A stretch of DNA of 64,000 nt from Caballeronia jiangsuensis. Lineage in GTDB: Bacteria > Pseudomonadota > Gammaproteobacteria > Burkholderiales > Burkholderiaceae. The stretch lies in contig JFHF01000017.1 in the NCBI GenBank assembly GCA_000648925.1, positions 86,817 to 150,816 of the forward strand, in the 5' to 3' direction. Below are positions 56,453-64,000 of the stretch, piece by piece. The position numbers and the translations under genes are program-made. The notes under the pieces were generated by a model. That model was not told the origin of the DNA and made no database searches. It saw only the letters and a program-made list of their open reading frames with translations. How positions within the stretch are numbered: the first letter of the stretch is position 1; each line of letters begins with the position of its first letter.

Positions 56453-57567
56453 GCACGCAGGGATTGTTGCGCGACGCGCCGGAGGTCGGCTTCGAGATCG
56501 TCAACCGCGTGGCGATCGTCACGCTCGACCGGCCGCACGCACTGAACGCACTGTCGCACGACATGATCGCGCTTCTCACCGAACGCTTCGCGCAATGCGC
56601 CGCGGACGACGCCATCGCGGCGGTCGTGCTGCGCGGGGCGGGCGACAAGGCGTTCTGCGCGGGCGGCGACGTGCGCAAGCTCTACCACGCGGCGCGCAAC
56701 GATCCGCATCACGAGACGCCGTGGCTGAAATTCTTCATCGACGAATATCGGCTCGATTTCACGGTGCATCGTTTCGCGAAGCCCGTGATCGCGCTGATGG
56801 ACGGCATCGTGATGGGCGGCGGCATGGGGCTCGCGCAGGGCGCGGCGCTGCGCATCGCGACCGAGCGCACGCGCATGGCGATGCCCGAGACGCGCATCGG
56901 CCTGTTGCCCGATGTCGGCGCGACGCACTTTCTGCGCGTGCTGCCGCGCGATCTCGCGCTGTACGTCGGTCTGACGGGCGCGCGTCTTTCGGGCGCGGAT
57001 GCGAAGCGCGTCGGGCTCGCGGACGAATGCGTGCCGTCGATATGGCTGCGCGGCTTCATCGAGCGCCTCGACAACCTGCGCTGGGACGATGCACAGGACA
57101 CGATGACGCAACTTAAACGCGTGTTCGTGCCGGCCGCGAACATCGAGCGGCACGCGCCGCTCGACGATATCCGTGCGCCGATCAAACGCCATTTCAGCGT
57201 CTGCGCGACGGGCGGCGCGGAGCGCATCACAGCGTCGCTGGCGATGGACGAATCGGACTGGGCGCGCACGACGCTCGCCACGCTCGAAAGCCACTCGCCG
57301 ACGATGCTCGAAGTGACGTACCACGCGCTCCTGCGCGGCCGTCAGATGACGCTCGCGGATTGCTTTCGCATGGAGTTGGGCGTCGTGTACCGCGCAATCG
57401 ACGACGGCGATTTCGTCGAAGGCGTGCGCGCGCTCATCATCGACAAGGACGAGCGGCCGCGTTTCGCGCCGACGACGCTCGCGCAGGTGCGGGCCGAGCG
57501 CGTGCAGCACTTTCTCTCGTCGCCGTGGCGCCGGGAGATGCATCCGCTCGCGGACCTGGGCGCGTAA
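56449..57567 (+). CDS. 3-hydroxyisobutyryl-CoA hydrolase-like enzyme
   Basis: The 372-residue protein belongs to the longer crotonase branch (ECH_2) that includes HIBCH, with DRPHALNALSHDMIALL, FCAGGDVRKLYH and MDGIVMGGGMGLAQGAALRIATERTRMAMPETRIGLLPDVGATHFL. It would cleave 3-hydroxyisobutyryl-CoA to free 3-hydroxyisobutyrate, the valine-pathway step that escapes toxic methacrylyl-CoA. The mmsAB genes for the next steps are not in the window. The start overlaps the hydratase stop. Confidence 0.88.
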   Translation: MSTQGLLRDAPEVGFEIVNRVAIVTLDRPHALNALSHDMIALLTERFAQCAADDAIAAVVLRGAGDKAFCAGGDVRKLYHAARNDPHHETPWLKFFIDEYRLDFTVHRFAKPVIALMDGIVMGGGMGLAQGAALRIATERTRMAMPETRIGLLPDVGATHFLRVLPRDLALYVGLTGARLSGADAKRVGLADECVPSIWLRGFIERLDNLRWDDAQDTMTQLKRVFVPAANIERHAPLDDIRAPIKRHFSVCATGGAERITASLAMDESDWARTTLATLESHSPTMLEVTYHALLRGRQMTLADCFRMELGVVYRAIDDGDFVEGVRALIIDKDERPRFAPTTLAQVRAERVQHFLSSPWRREMHPLADLGA

Positions 57568-57674
57568 TCTCCTGACGGAAATCGCAAGCAAATGTTTCTG
57601 CGGCGAACCGGCGAAATGACCGATGGTCGAACGGGGCTTATCGATCATCGGACAATTCAAGAGGGGAACCGACC

Positions 57675-58385
57675 ATGCCGAACCGTACGTCACGGCTCGC
57701 AGTTTTGTCGGCCGGCATCGCATTCGCGTTGATCGCGCCGGCCGCATCGTATGCACAACTCAACCTCCAGCAATTCGGCTTCGGCAGCGGCAGTTCCGAG
57801 GTGGCGGGCGGCGCGAACGGAGCGGCGCAGCCTTCCGCGCTGAACTCGCTCGTGCAGGGCTATCTCGGCGCGAACCAGCAAGTGCTCTCGGGACAATCGA
57901 ATCTCGCATCGGCGATGGGCATGTCGAGCGTCGCGAGCCAGGCGCAATCGGCGGCGGGCGTGTTGTCGGGCGCATCGGGCGGAAGCGGCGTGCCTAGCAC
58001 GAGCGTGCTGTCGCAACTCGGCGGCACGCAGCAGAGCGTATCGCAATCGTTGATGCAGGCGTTCACGAGCGGCTCGACGCCGCCGCCGACAGCCGCGAGC
58101 AAGCAAAGCTTCAGCGACGGTCTCGCCTCGCTCGGGCAGGGCGTGAAACAGTACGCCGGATTGCAGTCGAATCTCGGCTCGGTGACCAATTCGATGAACA
58201 TGTCGTCGCTCCTGCAGGCCGGCTCGAATCCGGCAACCGCGCAGGCTGCGAGCTATATCGCGCAATCCGCGCCAGGACAGTTGCAGTCGCTGGTGCAGAC
58301 GCTCGCTCAGGCGGTGCAGTACGCGAAAACCAACGGCATCTCGGTGCCGTCCGTCGCTTCGTCGGCATTGAGCGGCGTGAGGTAA
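57675..58385 (+). CDS. Secreted Ser/Gly/Gln-rich protein, unknown
   Basis: The 236-residue protein has a clear signal peptide (ending ASYA), and the mature part is rich in Ser, Gly, Gln and Ala with almost no charged residues. Stretches such as SALNSLVQGYLGANQQVLSGQ and QSLVQTLAQAVQYAKTNGISVPSVA suggest helices with amphipathic repeats. There is no membrane anchor. No family is recognised. GAGGGG precedes the ATG. It follows the acyl-CoA operon by 107 bp and is probably separate, ending at a strong terminator. Confidence 0.7.
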   Translation: MPNRTSRLAVLSAGIAFALIAPAASYAQLNLQQFGFGSGSSEVAGGANGAAQPSALNSLVQGYLGANQQVLSGQSNLASAMGMSSVASQAQSAAGVLSGASGGSGVPSTSVLSQLGGTQQSVSQSLMQAFTSGSTPPPTAASKQSFSDGLASLGQGVKQYAGLQSNLGSVTNSMNMSSLLQAGSNPATAQAASYIAQSAPGQLQSLVQTLAQAVQYAKTNGISVPSVASSALSGVR

Positions 58386-58402
58386 TCGGCAGCGAGCAAG
58401 AG

Positions 58403-58439
58403 AAAAGCGGCGGGCTCAGGATTGAGCCACGCCGCTTTT
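58403..58439. terminator. Bidirectional rho-independent terminator
   Basis: AAAAGCGGCG and CGCCGCTTTT pair around an inner stem GGCTCA/TGAGCC. It is flanked by A- and T-runs on both sides and lies between convergent genes. Confidence 0.85.
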
Positions 58440-58464
58440 GTTCGATTGCGCAGGATGATTCGCT

Positions 58465-59007
58465 TCAGTGACTGGCGGCCTGTCGCATCACGAGCCGCCT
58501 GAGCACGGGCAGCGCTTGCTGCCGGCGCGTTTTGGGCGTCAGGGGCGGAAGGTATGAAATATCGGCGACATCCGCGAGTTGCTTCGTGCGCGGGTCCGCG
58601 TCGAGCACTTCGAGCGCGGGCGGCTCGACGGGTTCGGTACGTACGTGCTCCGGTTTGTCGACCTCGATGCCGAGCGAACGACGCACATCCACGCCGCGGA
58701 TGTGCGCCTTGTAGCCGGCGTCGGCCAGCACGCGTTCGCGCGATTTCCAGAACTCGACCCCGGATGGCGTCATGGGATGCATCGACACATACTGGATCAC
58801 GATCTCATAGCCGCGAACTTTCGGATAGCTCAGCAGCAATTGTCCCGAACGAATGTAACGGATGTATCGGTCGATCTTTTTCGTGAGCAAATCCTGATGC
58901 TCCTTTTCATTGCGCCAGTCGAGATCATCGAAGAGTCCGACGTATACGCGCTTGAAAAGGATATTCACTCCGATGTAATCGATGGCTTCCACGTCACGTA
59001 AAGACAT
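58465..59007 (-). CDS. Hypothetical protein, possibly DUF6572-like
   Basis: The 180-residue protein starts MSLRDVEAIDYIGVNILFKRV, and the first 105 residues (VYVGLFDDLDW, HQDLLTKKIDRYIRYIRSGQLL, IVIQYVSMHPMTPSGVEFW) resemble, from memory, the DUF6572 pattern. The last 75 residues are Pro/Arg-rich and look like a flexible tail. AGGGG lies 7 bases before the ATG at 59007. No signal or membrane helix is present. The role is unknown. Confidence 0.65.
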   Translation of the reverse strand: MSLRDVEAIDYIGVNILFKRVYVGLFDDLDWRNEKEHQDLLTKKIDRYIRYIRSGQLLLSYPKVRGYEIVIQYVSMHPMTPSGVEFWKSRERVLADAGYKAHIRGVDVRRSLGIEVDKPEHVRTEPVEPPALEVLDADPRTKQLADVADISYLPPLTPKTRRQQALPVLRRLVMRQAASH

Positions 59008-59198
59008 GGTCAATCCCCTACGCCCTCAACCGGGCAAATAGCAACGGAATGCATTGTAACGGATTCACACCGTCGAATAATCGTAAAACAGCGCATTAAC
59101 TCGGAGAGAATCTCATTTTCGTAAGAATCCGAATTTTCGATTTAAGCGCAATCTGATTGGCGGGAATTAAATCAACAAAATACGAATATATTTATCAA

Positions 59199-60371
59199 TC
59201 AGGTCTGTCTCCTCGATGCATCCGCGAGATCCCGTGTGGACGCGGCTTGCGCGATTTCTTCGTTGCTCGTCGCCTCGACTTGCGGCAGCGGCGGCTGCTC
59301 GTTGATCCACGCATTAAGAATCGTCGACGTCACCGCGAGAATGACGGGACCGATGAATAATCCGACAATTCCGAATGCAAACATGCCACCGAGCACGCCG
59401 GAAAGAATCAGCAGCATCGAAAGATTCACGCCGCGCTTGATGAGAATGGGCCGCAGGAAATTGTCGAGCATCGCGATCATGATCGACCACACGAGCAGCA
59501 GCGACGCCGCGACATTCGAGCCGTGCCAGTAAAGAAATGCGACGCCGCCCAGAAGCGGTAGCAGCGGTCCGATCTGCGCGAGGCACAGCATCAGCATGAT
59601 GGCCGTGATGATGCCCGCGGCCGGCACGCCCGCGAGCGCGAGCCCGATTCCGCCCAGCGCCGACTGCGTGACCGCCGTCACGACGATGCCGAGCGCCACC
59701 GCGCGGATCGCGAGGCCGGCGAGCTTGACGGCTTCCGCGCCACGGCGCGCTGCGATGCGCGTCGCGAAGCGCGTGACGAAGCGTCCGGCCGCCTCACCGT
59801 TCATGTACAGAATGCCGGAGATGATGACGGTGATGACCATGTGCATCACGAACACGCCGACGACCGCGGCATGCGACAGCATCCAGCGCGCGGCGATCGT
59901 CACGTAGGGTTCGAGCTTCGCGAGCAGGCCGCCGGGGCCGGCGTCGGAGAGCGACTGCCATTCGGTCGCGACGCGCGCACCCGCGAGCGGAATGTCGTGC
60001 ACCCAGCCCGGCGGCGGCGGCAGCGCATAGGAAGGCAGGCTCTTGATGGCCGCCATGATCTCGCCGCCATGCAGCGCGAGCGTGGAGATCGCTTCGTAGA
60101 GCGGCAGGACGATGACGATCAGCAGGATCAGCAGCATCACGGTCGTCGCGAGCCAGCGGCGGTTGCCGACGCGACGCTGCACGCCGACCATGAGCGGCCA
60201 GGTCGCGACGACGATCGTCGTGGCCCAGATGAGGCCCGGCAGAAACGGGCGCAGGACGTAGAGACTGCCGACCGTGAGCGCAGTCAGGATCGTGATGACG
60301 AGCAGGATGCGCGCGATGTCCACCGGCTGGCGTGGATTCGGATTCGGCTGCCCGTTGTAAGGGATTGGCAT
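59199..60371 (-). CDS. AI-2E-family permease (YdiK-like)
   Basis: The 390-residue protein has about eight membrane helices in the AI-2E/PerM pattern: two N-terminal pairs (ILLVITILTALTVGSLYVLRPFLPGLIWATTIVVATWPLM), a periplasmic domain, and the C-terminal LLLVWSIMIAMLDNFLRPILIKRG and SGVLGGMFAFGIVGLFIGPVIL. It resembles E. coli YdiK. The family exports or conducts small molecules or ions, and most members have no confirmed substrate; AI-2 export is only one case. The ATG at 60371 gives the family length. Confidence 0.87.
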   Translation of the reverse strand: MPIPYNGQPNPNPRQPVDIARILLVITILTALTVGSLYVLRPFLPGLIWATTIVVATWPLMVGVQRRVGNRRWLATTVMLLILLIVIVLPLYEAISTLALHGGEIMAAIKSLPSYALPPPPGWVHDIPLAGARVATEWQSLSDAGPGGLLAKLEPYVTIAARWMLSHAAVVGVFVMHMVITVIISGILYMNGEAAGRFVTRFATRIAARRGAEAVKLAGLAIRAVALGIVVTAVTQSALGGIGLALAGVPAAGIITAIMLMLCLAQIGPLLPLLGGVAFLYWHGSNVAASLLLVWSIMIAMLDNFLRPILIKRGVNLSMLLILSGVLGGMFAFGIVGLFIGPVILAVTSTILNAWINEQPPLPQVEATSNEEIAQAASTRDLADASRRQT

Positions 60372-60713
60372 GGTGCGTCCGGATGAATGGTGATGGTCGA
60401 TGCGGCGCTCGGGTACGGGCGTGGCGCGCAGCGAGAGATGAACAAGCGATAAGCGAAAGCCGGCGATCCGGCAAGCTGTTCCCGGCGTGAGGGCCGCAAC
60501 ACAACGGCACGCCAATCCATACTACTAAAAATCGCGGCGTGCCTGCCCCTGAAATACCCTTCGTCCGATGCGTGACGCGTCGAACGCAGTCTTTGCACGA
60601 AATCTGGAAATGCCTTTTTAAATTGCCTATTCTTTTTTGCGGGCGCAGAAGAGGGCAAGTCATGCTCCGCCGCGCACCACGAGGACGACACAAAAACTAT
60701 TTGGGAGACTGAC
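60372..60713. promoter_or_regulatory. Divergent region before the PQQ dehydrogenase operon
   Basis: This 342-bp gap lies between the AI-2E-family gene (minus) and the PQQ dehydrogenase operon (plus). The stretch 60600-60645 is AT-rich (CTTTTTAAATTGCCTATTCT) and contains TTTAAATTGCC, a likely promoter area for the dehydrogenase. GGGAG lies 9 bases before its ATG. I found no clear operator. Confidence 0.4.
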
Positions 60714-62453
60714 ATGGCCGGTTTTTCCCGTACCTCGCTCGTTCCGCTCATTGTTGCCTTCGGTGCTTTCGGAATCGTGACATCGCACGAAGCCTCGGGC
60801 GCCGACGAAATCCAGAACACCAACACGACGCAAGCCGCGCCGGTTCCGAGTTCGCTGCGACCCATCTCGCAGCAACAACTCGACGGCGCCGCGGGCGACA
60901 GCGCGTCCTGGCTGCATTCGAACGGATCGTATGCCGAAACGCGCTATGCGCCCGCGACGCAGATCAATACGTCGAATGTGGCGAAGCTCAAGCCCGCGTT
61001 CATCTTCCAGACGGCGGTGATGGAGTCGATGGAAACCGCGCCGATCGTCTCGAACGGCGTGATGTTCCTCACCACGTCGTACAACCACGTCTATGCGATC
61101 GATGCGGTGACGGGCAAGGAGTTCTGGCATTACAAGCACAAGATGGGACCGGTCACGACCTTCTGCTGCGGTCCGAACAATCGCGGCGTGGCGATCTCGG
61201 GCGACCGGCTCTTCATGGGCACGCTCGATGCGAAGCTCGTCGCGCTCGACGCGAAGACCGGCAACGTGCTGTGGTCGACACAGATCGCCGATCCGGAAGA
61301 GGGCTATTCGGAGACGATGGCGCCGGTGGTCGTCGACGACAAGGTGCTGATCGGCACGAACGGCGGCGAGTACGGCATACGCGGCTTCGTGAAGGCGTTC
61401 GATGCGAACTCGGGCCAGTTGCTGTGGACGTTCTACACGATTCCCGACACGGGCAGCGAAGGCGTGTGGGCGGAGAACGACGCGGTCGGCCGCAACATGA
61501 AGCGCGACATCGCGGCCGAGAAGAAGACGCTCGCGGAGAAGGGCGGCGACTTCAACAAGACGCTCGGCGGCGGCGTGTGGATGGCGCCCGCGATCGATCG
61601 CAAGACGCGCACGGTGTACTTCGTGGTCGGCAATCCGTCGCCGGACCTGTATGGCGCGATTCGCCCCGGCGACAATCTCTATACGGATTCGCTCGTCGCC
61701 GTCGATCTCGATACCGGCAAGTACAAGTGGCACTTCCAGTACATCGCGCACGACGTATGGGATCTCGACGCGGTGAGCCCGCCGATCCTCGTCGACGTGA
61801 AGGACAAGAACGGACAGATGGTTCCGGGGATACTCCACGGCGGCAAGACCGGCTTCGTCTACGTGCACGATCGCCGCGACGGCAAGCTCATCCGCATTTC
61901 GGAGGCGATGATTCCGCAGGAAGGCGTGTGGACCCTGCCGACACCGACCGGCGCGCGCATGCTGCCCGGCGCGAACGGCGGCGTCGAATGGTCGCCGATG
62001 GCGTTCAGCCCGAAGACGCGCATGGCTTACGCGGCGAACCTGCATCAGCCGATGACGTATCAGGTCGAGGAAGCGGCGTATCCCGGTGGCAAGCTGTGGC
62101 TCGGCGGCGCGTTCAAGACGATTCCGTCCGAGCAGCAATGGGGCAGGCTCGTCGCGGTGAATGTCGATACCGGCAAGATCGCGTGGGGCTACAAGACCGA
62201 TCAGCCGTTGATCGGCGGCGTGCTCGCGACCGCGGGCGGCCTCGTGTTCAACGGCGAAGGCAACGGGCTCTTCCGCGCCTTCGATGCCGCCAACGGCCGC
62301 AAGCTCTGGGAGTTCCAGTGCGGCGCGGGCGTCAATGCGCCGGCGGTGTCGTACATGGTGAACGGCAAGCAATACATCGCGGTCGCGGCGGGCGGCAACA
62401 CGCAGCTCGACTTCAAGCGCGGCAACAGTCTGCTCGTGTTCGCGCTGCCTTGA
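60714..62453 (+). CDS. PQQ-dependent alcohol dehydrogenase with Asp-x-Asp site
   Basis: The 579-residue protein is a type I quinoprotein alcohol dehydrogenase with an eight-blade propeller and no heme domain. After a signal peptide it has the vicinal disulfide Cys151-Cys152 ([11 protein letters not shown]), the likely metal ligands Glu219 (NGGEYGIRG) and Asn307 (VVGNPSPDL), and the catalytic Asp350 in HDVWDLDAV. Asp352, two residues on, marks lanthanide-dependent enzymes such as XoxF and PedH; calcium enzymes usually have a small residue there. It would oxidise an alcohol in the periplasm and give electrons to the cytochrome next door. The substrate is not known, and the lanthanide assignment is a prediction. 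Confidence 0.9.
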   Translation: MAGFSRTSLVPLIVAFGAFGIVTSHEASGADEIQNTNTTQAAPVPSSLRPISQQQLDGAAGDSASWLHSNGSYAETRYAPATQINTSNVAKLKPAFIFQTAVMESMETAPIVSNGVMFLTTSYNHVYAIDAVTGKEFWHYKHKMGPVTTFCCGPNNRGVAISGDRLFMGTLDAKLVALDAKTGNVLWSTQIADPEEGYSETMAPVVVDDKVLIGTNGGEYGIRGFVKAFDANSGQLLWTFYTIPDTGSEGVWAENDAVGRNMKRDIAAEKKTLAEKGGDFNKTLGGGVWMAPAIDRKTRTVYFVVGNPSPDLYGAIRPGDNLYTDSLVAVDLDTGKYKWHFQYIAHDVWDLDAVSPPILVDVKDKNGQMVPGILHGGKTGFVYVHDRRDGKLIRISEAMIPQEGVWTLPTPTGARMLPGANGGVEWSPMAFSPKTRMAYAANLHQPMTYQVEEAAYPGGKLWLGGAFKTIPSEQQWGRLVAVNVDTGKIAWGYKTDQPLIGGVLATAGGLVFNGEGNGLFRAFDAANGRKLWEFQCGAGVNAPAVSYMVNGKQYIAVAAGGNTQLDFKRGNSLLVFALP

Positions 62454-63061
62454 TGATGACGCGCGCGAAACGTATGCGGGTCTGGCTCGTCTACGTACTG
62501 TGGATCGTCGCGTGCGTGCTGCTGTCGCTGCCTTCCCTGTCCCGCGCGAATGCGCAGACGGCGGCCGCCAAGGCTGCCGTCTGCACGTCGTGCCACGGGC
62601 TCGGCGGCAACTCGACGACGGGCGATTATCCCTCGCTCGCGGGGCAGACATCGCGCTATCTCTATCTGCAATTGCGTGACTTCAAGGCGGGCCGACGCAG
62701 CGATCCGCGCATGTCGCCGATGGCCGCGAACCTCACAACCGACGACATGCACGACCTCGCCGATTACTTCGCGGCGCAAAAGCCGATTGCCACCGACTTC
62801 AAGGCGGACCCGGTGAAGGTGGAGGCGGGCAGGAAGAAGTCCGAAGAGATTCTCTGCACGATGTGCCACCTGGGCGGCTTTTCGGGGCAAAACGAGATTC
62901 CGCGCGTCGCGGGGCAGCAGTATCCGTACATCGTGAAACAGTTGCAGGACTTCCGCGACAGGAAGCGCACCAACGACGCGGGCAACATGACGAGCGTGTC
63001 GAAGAATCTCACGGACGCGGATATCGAGAACCTGGCGAACTACATCGCGAATCTGCAATGA
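62453..63061 (+). CDS. Periplasmic diheme cytochrome c (c4-like)
   Basis: The 202-residue protein has a signal peptide and two c-heme sites, CTSCH at residues 44-48 and CTMCH at 135-139. Methionines at 87-90 (RMSPMA) and in the tail (NMTSVS) are candidate sixth ligands. The internal repeat (two similar halves) is the c4 type. Its ATG overlaps the dehydrogenase stop by one base (TGATG), so it is the likely electron acceptor of that enzyme. It depends on the Ccm machinery encoded earlier in the window. Confidence 0.9.
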   Translation: MMTRAKRMRVWLVYVLWIVACVLLSLPSLSRANAQTAAAKAAVCTSCHGLGGNSTTGDYPSLAGQTSRYLYLQLRDFKAGRRSDPRMSPMAANLTTDDMHDLADYFAAQKPIATDFKADPVKVEAGRKKSEEILCTMCHLGGFSGQNEIPRVAGQQYPYIVKQLQDFRDRKRTNDAGNMTSVSKNLTDADIENLANYIANLQ

Positions 63062-63085
63062 CGCTTTACGAAGGCCCTTATAACG

Positions 63086-63733
63086 ATGACAAAACCCCTT
63101 CGCTTGCTGACACTCGTTCTGTCGATGACGTGCGCGTTGGCTTACGCGCAGCAGGACGCCTACACGCTCAACGAGCGTCTGCTTTCCGCGACCCGCGACG
63201 GTGATCAGGCGGCAGTCGCGCGTCTCATCGACGAAGGCGCGGCGATCGATTCACGCAACCGCATCGGCGACACGCCGCTCATCAGCGCGTGCAAGAAAGG
63301 TCTGACGCCGATGGCGCGCATGCTGATCGAGCGCGGCGCGAACGTGAGCCAGGCGGACGTGCAGGGCATCACGCCGTTGATGGCCGCGGCCTTCGACGGC
63401 GACGAGGAAATCGCGGCGCTGCTCATCGCGCATCATGCGGATGCCGCCGCGACCGATCGCGTCGGCAAGACTGCGATCGAATATGCGGCCGGGCGCGGGC
63501 ACACGGCTATCGTGCAGCGCCTGCTCGATGCGGGCGTCGATGTGAACGCTGCTTATCGTAATCACCTCACGGCGCTGATGTGGGCGGCGGGCTATGATCA
63601 GGAAGAGACAGCGTCGATGCTGCTCGCGCGCGGCGCGAAACGCGATCTGCGTGACGATCGTGGCATGACTGCGAGGGATATCGCCGAGCAGACTCATTCG
63701 ACGCATGTCGTGGCTTTGCTTTCGAAGGGTTGA
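63086..63733 (+). CDS. Periplasmic ankyrin-repeat protein
   Basis: The 215-residue protein has a signal peptide (ending ALAYA) and about five ankyrin repeats from residue 30 on (NRIGDTPLISACKKG, VQGITPLMAAAFDGD, DRVGKTAIEYAAGRGH, NHLTALMWAAGYDQ, DDRGMTARDIAEQT). Ankyrin repeats bind proteins. It lies 24 bp after the cytochrome in the same operon, so it may be a chaperone or scaffold for the dehydrogenase or cytochrome; periplasmic ankyrin proteins beside redox enzymes occur, for example with catalase in Pseudomonas. Direct evidence is lacking. Confidence 0.88.
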   Translation: MTKPLRLLTLVLSMTCALAYAQQDAYTLNERLLSATRDGDQAAVARLIDEGAAIDSRNRIGDTPLISACKKGLTPMARMLIERGANVSQADVQGITPLMAAAFDGDEEIAALLIAHHADAAATDRVGKTAIEYAAGRGHTAIVQRLLDAGVDVNAAYRNHLTALMWAAGYDQEETASMLLARGAKRDLRDDRGMTARDIAEQTHSTHVVALLSKG

Positions 63734-64000
63734 GGGCGCAGTCGGGTTTGTTGCCGGATCCCGTTTTCTTTTTGGTCTATTAGCGTTGCCCCTGTGCGGG
63801 GCGGCAGTCACTTTCTTTGCTGCTGCAAAGAAAGTAACCAAAGAAACAGCTATCCCCAGCCTAAGCACTTCACAGCGGCCGCGGCACAGACGATTGGCTG
63901 AATGGCCGGCAGTAGCGAGTGCCCTCACAAGCAGATAACGGCTTGGACCGCGCACGGTCTGCGCCACCAAATATTTCGCCTCACTGGTTCAGCACCAAAT
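63734..64000. repeat. Non-coding end region with CTTTCTTTGC inverted repeat
   Basis: The last 267 bases hold no credible gene. An 11-bp inverted repeat ACTTTCTTTGC-TGCT-GCAAAGAAAGT occupies 63810-63835, followed by AACCAAAGAAAC. From memory, closely similar CTTTCTTTGC...GCAAAGAAAGTAACC blocks recur in intergenic regions of Paraburkholderia and relatives, so this may be an interspersed repeat. The repeat can also act as a weak terminator for the ankyrin operon. An open frame here (63705-63938) is a reading of the repeat and not a gene. Confidence 0.6.

Noticed and set aside
60660..62651. A 663-codon minus-strand frame opposite the PQQ dehydrogenase
   Set aside because: It mirrors the conserved dehydrogenase gene and has no family features of its own.
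63705..63938. A 77-codon frame at the window end
   Set aside because: It overlaps the ankyrin gene end and then reads through the inverted-repeat element. No ribosome site is present.

Overview
The window looks like a secondary-chromosome or accessory-type segment of a high-GC betaproteobacterium of the Burkholderiales, most likely Paraburkholderia or Caballeronia. The reasons are the Burkholderia-type porin, the DUF2968 protein, the OxlT/Frc oxalate genes, the many LysR regulators, and a split cytochrome c maturation operon of beta/gammaproteobacterial order. I see no rRNA, tRNA, CRISPR array, replication gene, insertion sequence or prophage. Genes are densely packed, often with 4-bp ATGA overlaps, and start choices below rest mainly on Shine-Dalgarno spacing.

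Region 1 (1-2075): the start of a YiaV-like HlyD protein and a DUF3302 partner on the minus strand, then a LysR regulator. Region 2 (2403-11750): a co-directional catabolic cluster. It holds a luciferase-like flavin monooxygenase, a flavin reductase fused to a MarR-like domain, an MFS transporter, an aldehyde dehydrogenase broken by one frameshift, an acyl-CoA synthetase, a GFA-domain protein, an extra RibB and a porin. Together they suggest uptake, oxygenation, aldehyde oxidation and CoA activation of an unknown organic substrate. Region 3 (11842-22513, minus strand): napEDABC followed directly by ccmABCDEFGHI, a periplasmic nitrate reductase with the machinery that attaches its c hemes.

Region 4 (22846-27899): small unknown genes, a PhnA-family protein, a putative lipoprotein, an intact aldehyde dehydrogenase and a LysR regulator. 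Region 5 (28379-37823): an oxalate-type module with an OxlT-like antiporter, a LysR, a ketopantoate-reductase-like protein, a small membrane protein, a GntR/FCD regulator, sucDC, an Frc-like CoA-transferase and an FAH-family protein. Four copies of a TGTATATCA-core motif lie in its promoters, and I propose them as the GntR operator. No oxalyl-CoA decarboxylase gene is present.

Region 6 (37835-51529): housekeeping and envelope genes, including CsbD, a KaiC-like ATPase paired with a response regulator, an OmpA lipoprotein, a DNA alkyltransferase, a secreted nuclease, an alpha/beta hydrolase, MATE and YnfA membrane proteins, a KgtP-like symporter and small unknowns. Region 7 (51593-57567): an AraC regulator divergent from a four-gene acyl-CoA operon that matches the middle of valine/isobutyrate catabolism. 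Region 8 (57675-64000): a secreted Ser/Gly/Gln-rich protein, an AI-2E-family permease, and a PQQ alcohol dehydrogenase - diheme cytochrome c - periplasmic ankyrin operon. The dehydrogenase carries an Asp-x-Asp signature typical of lanthanide-dependent enzymes.
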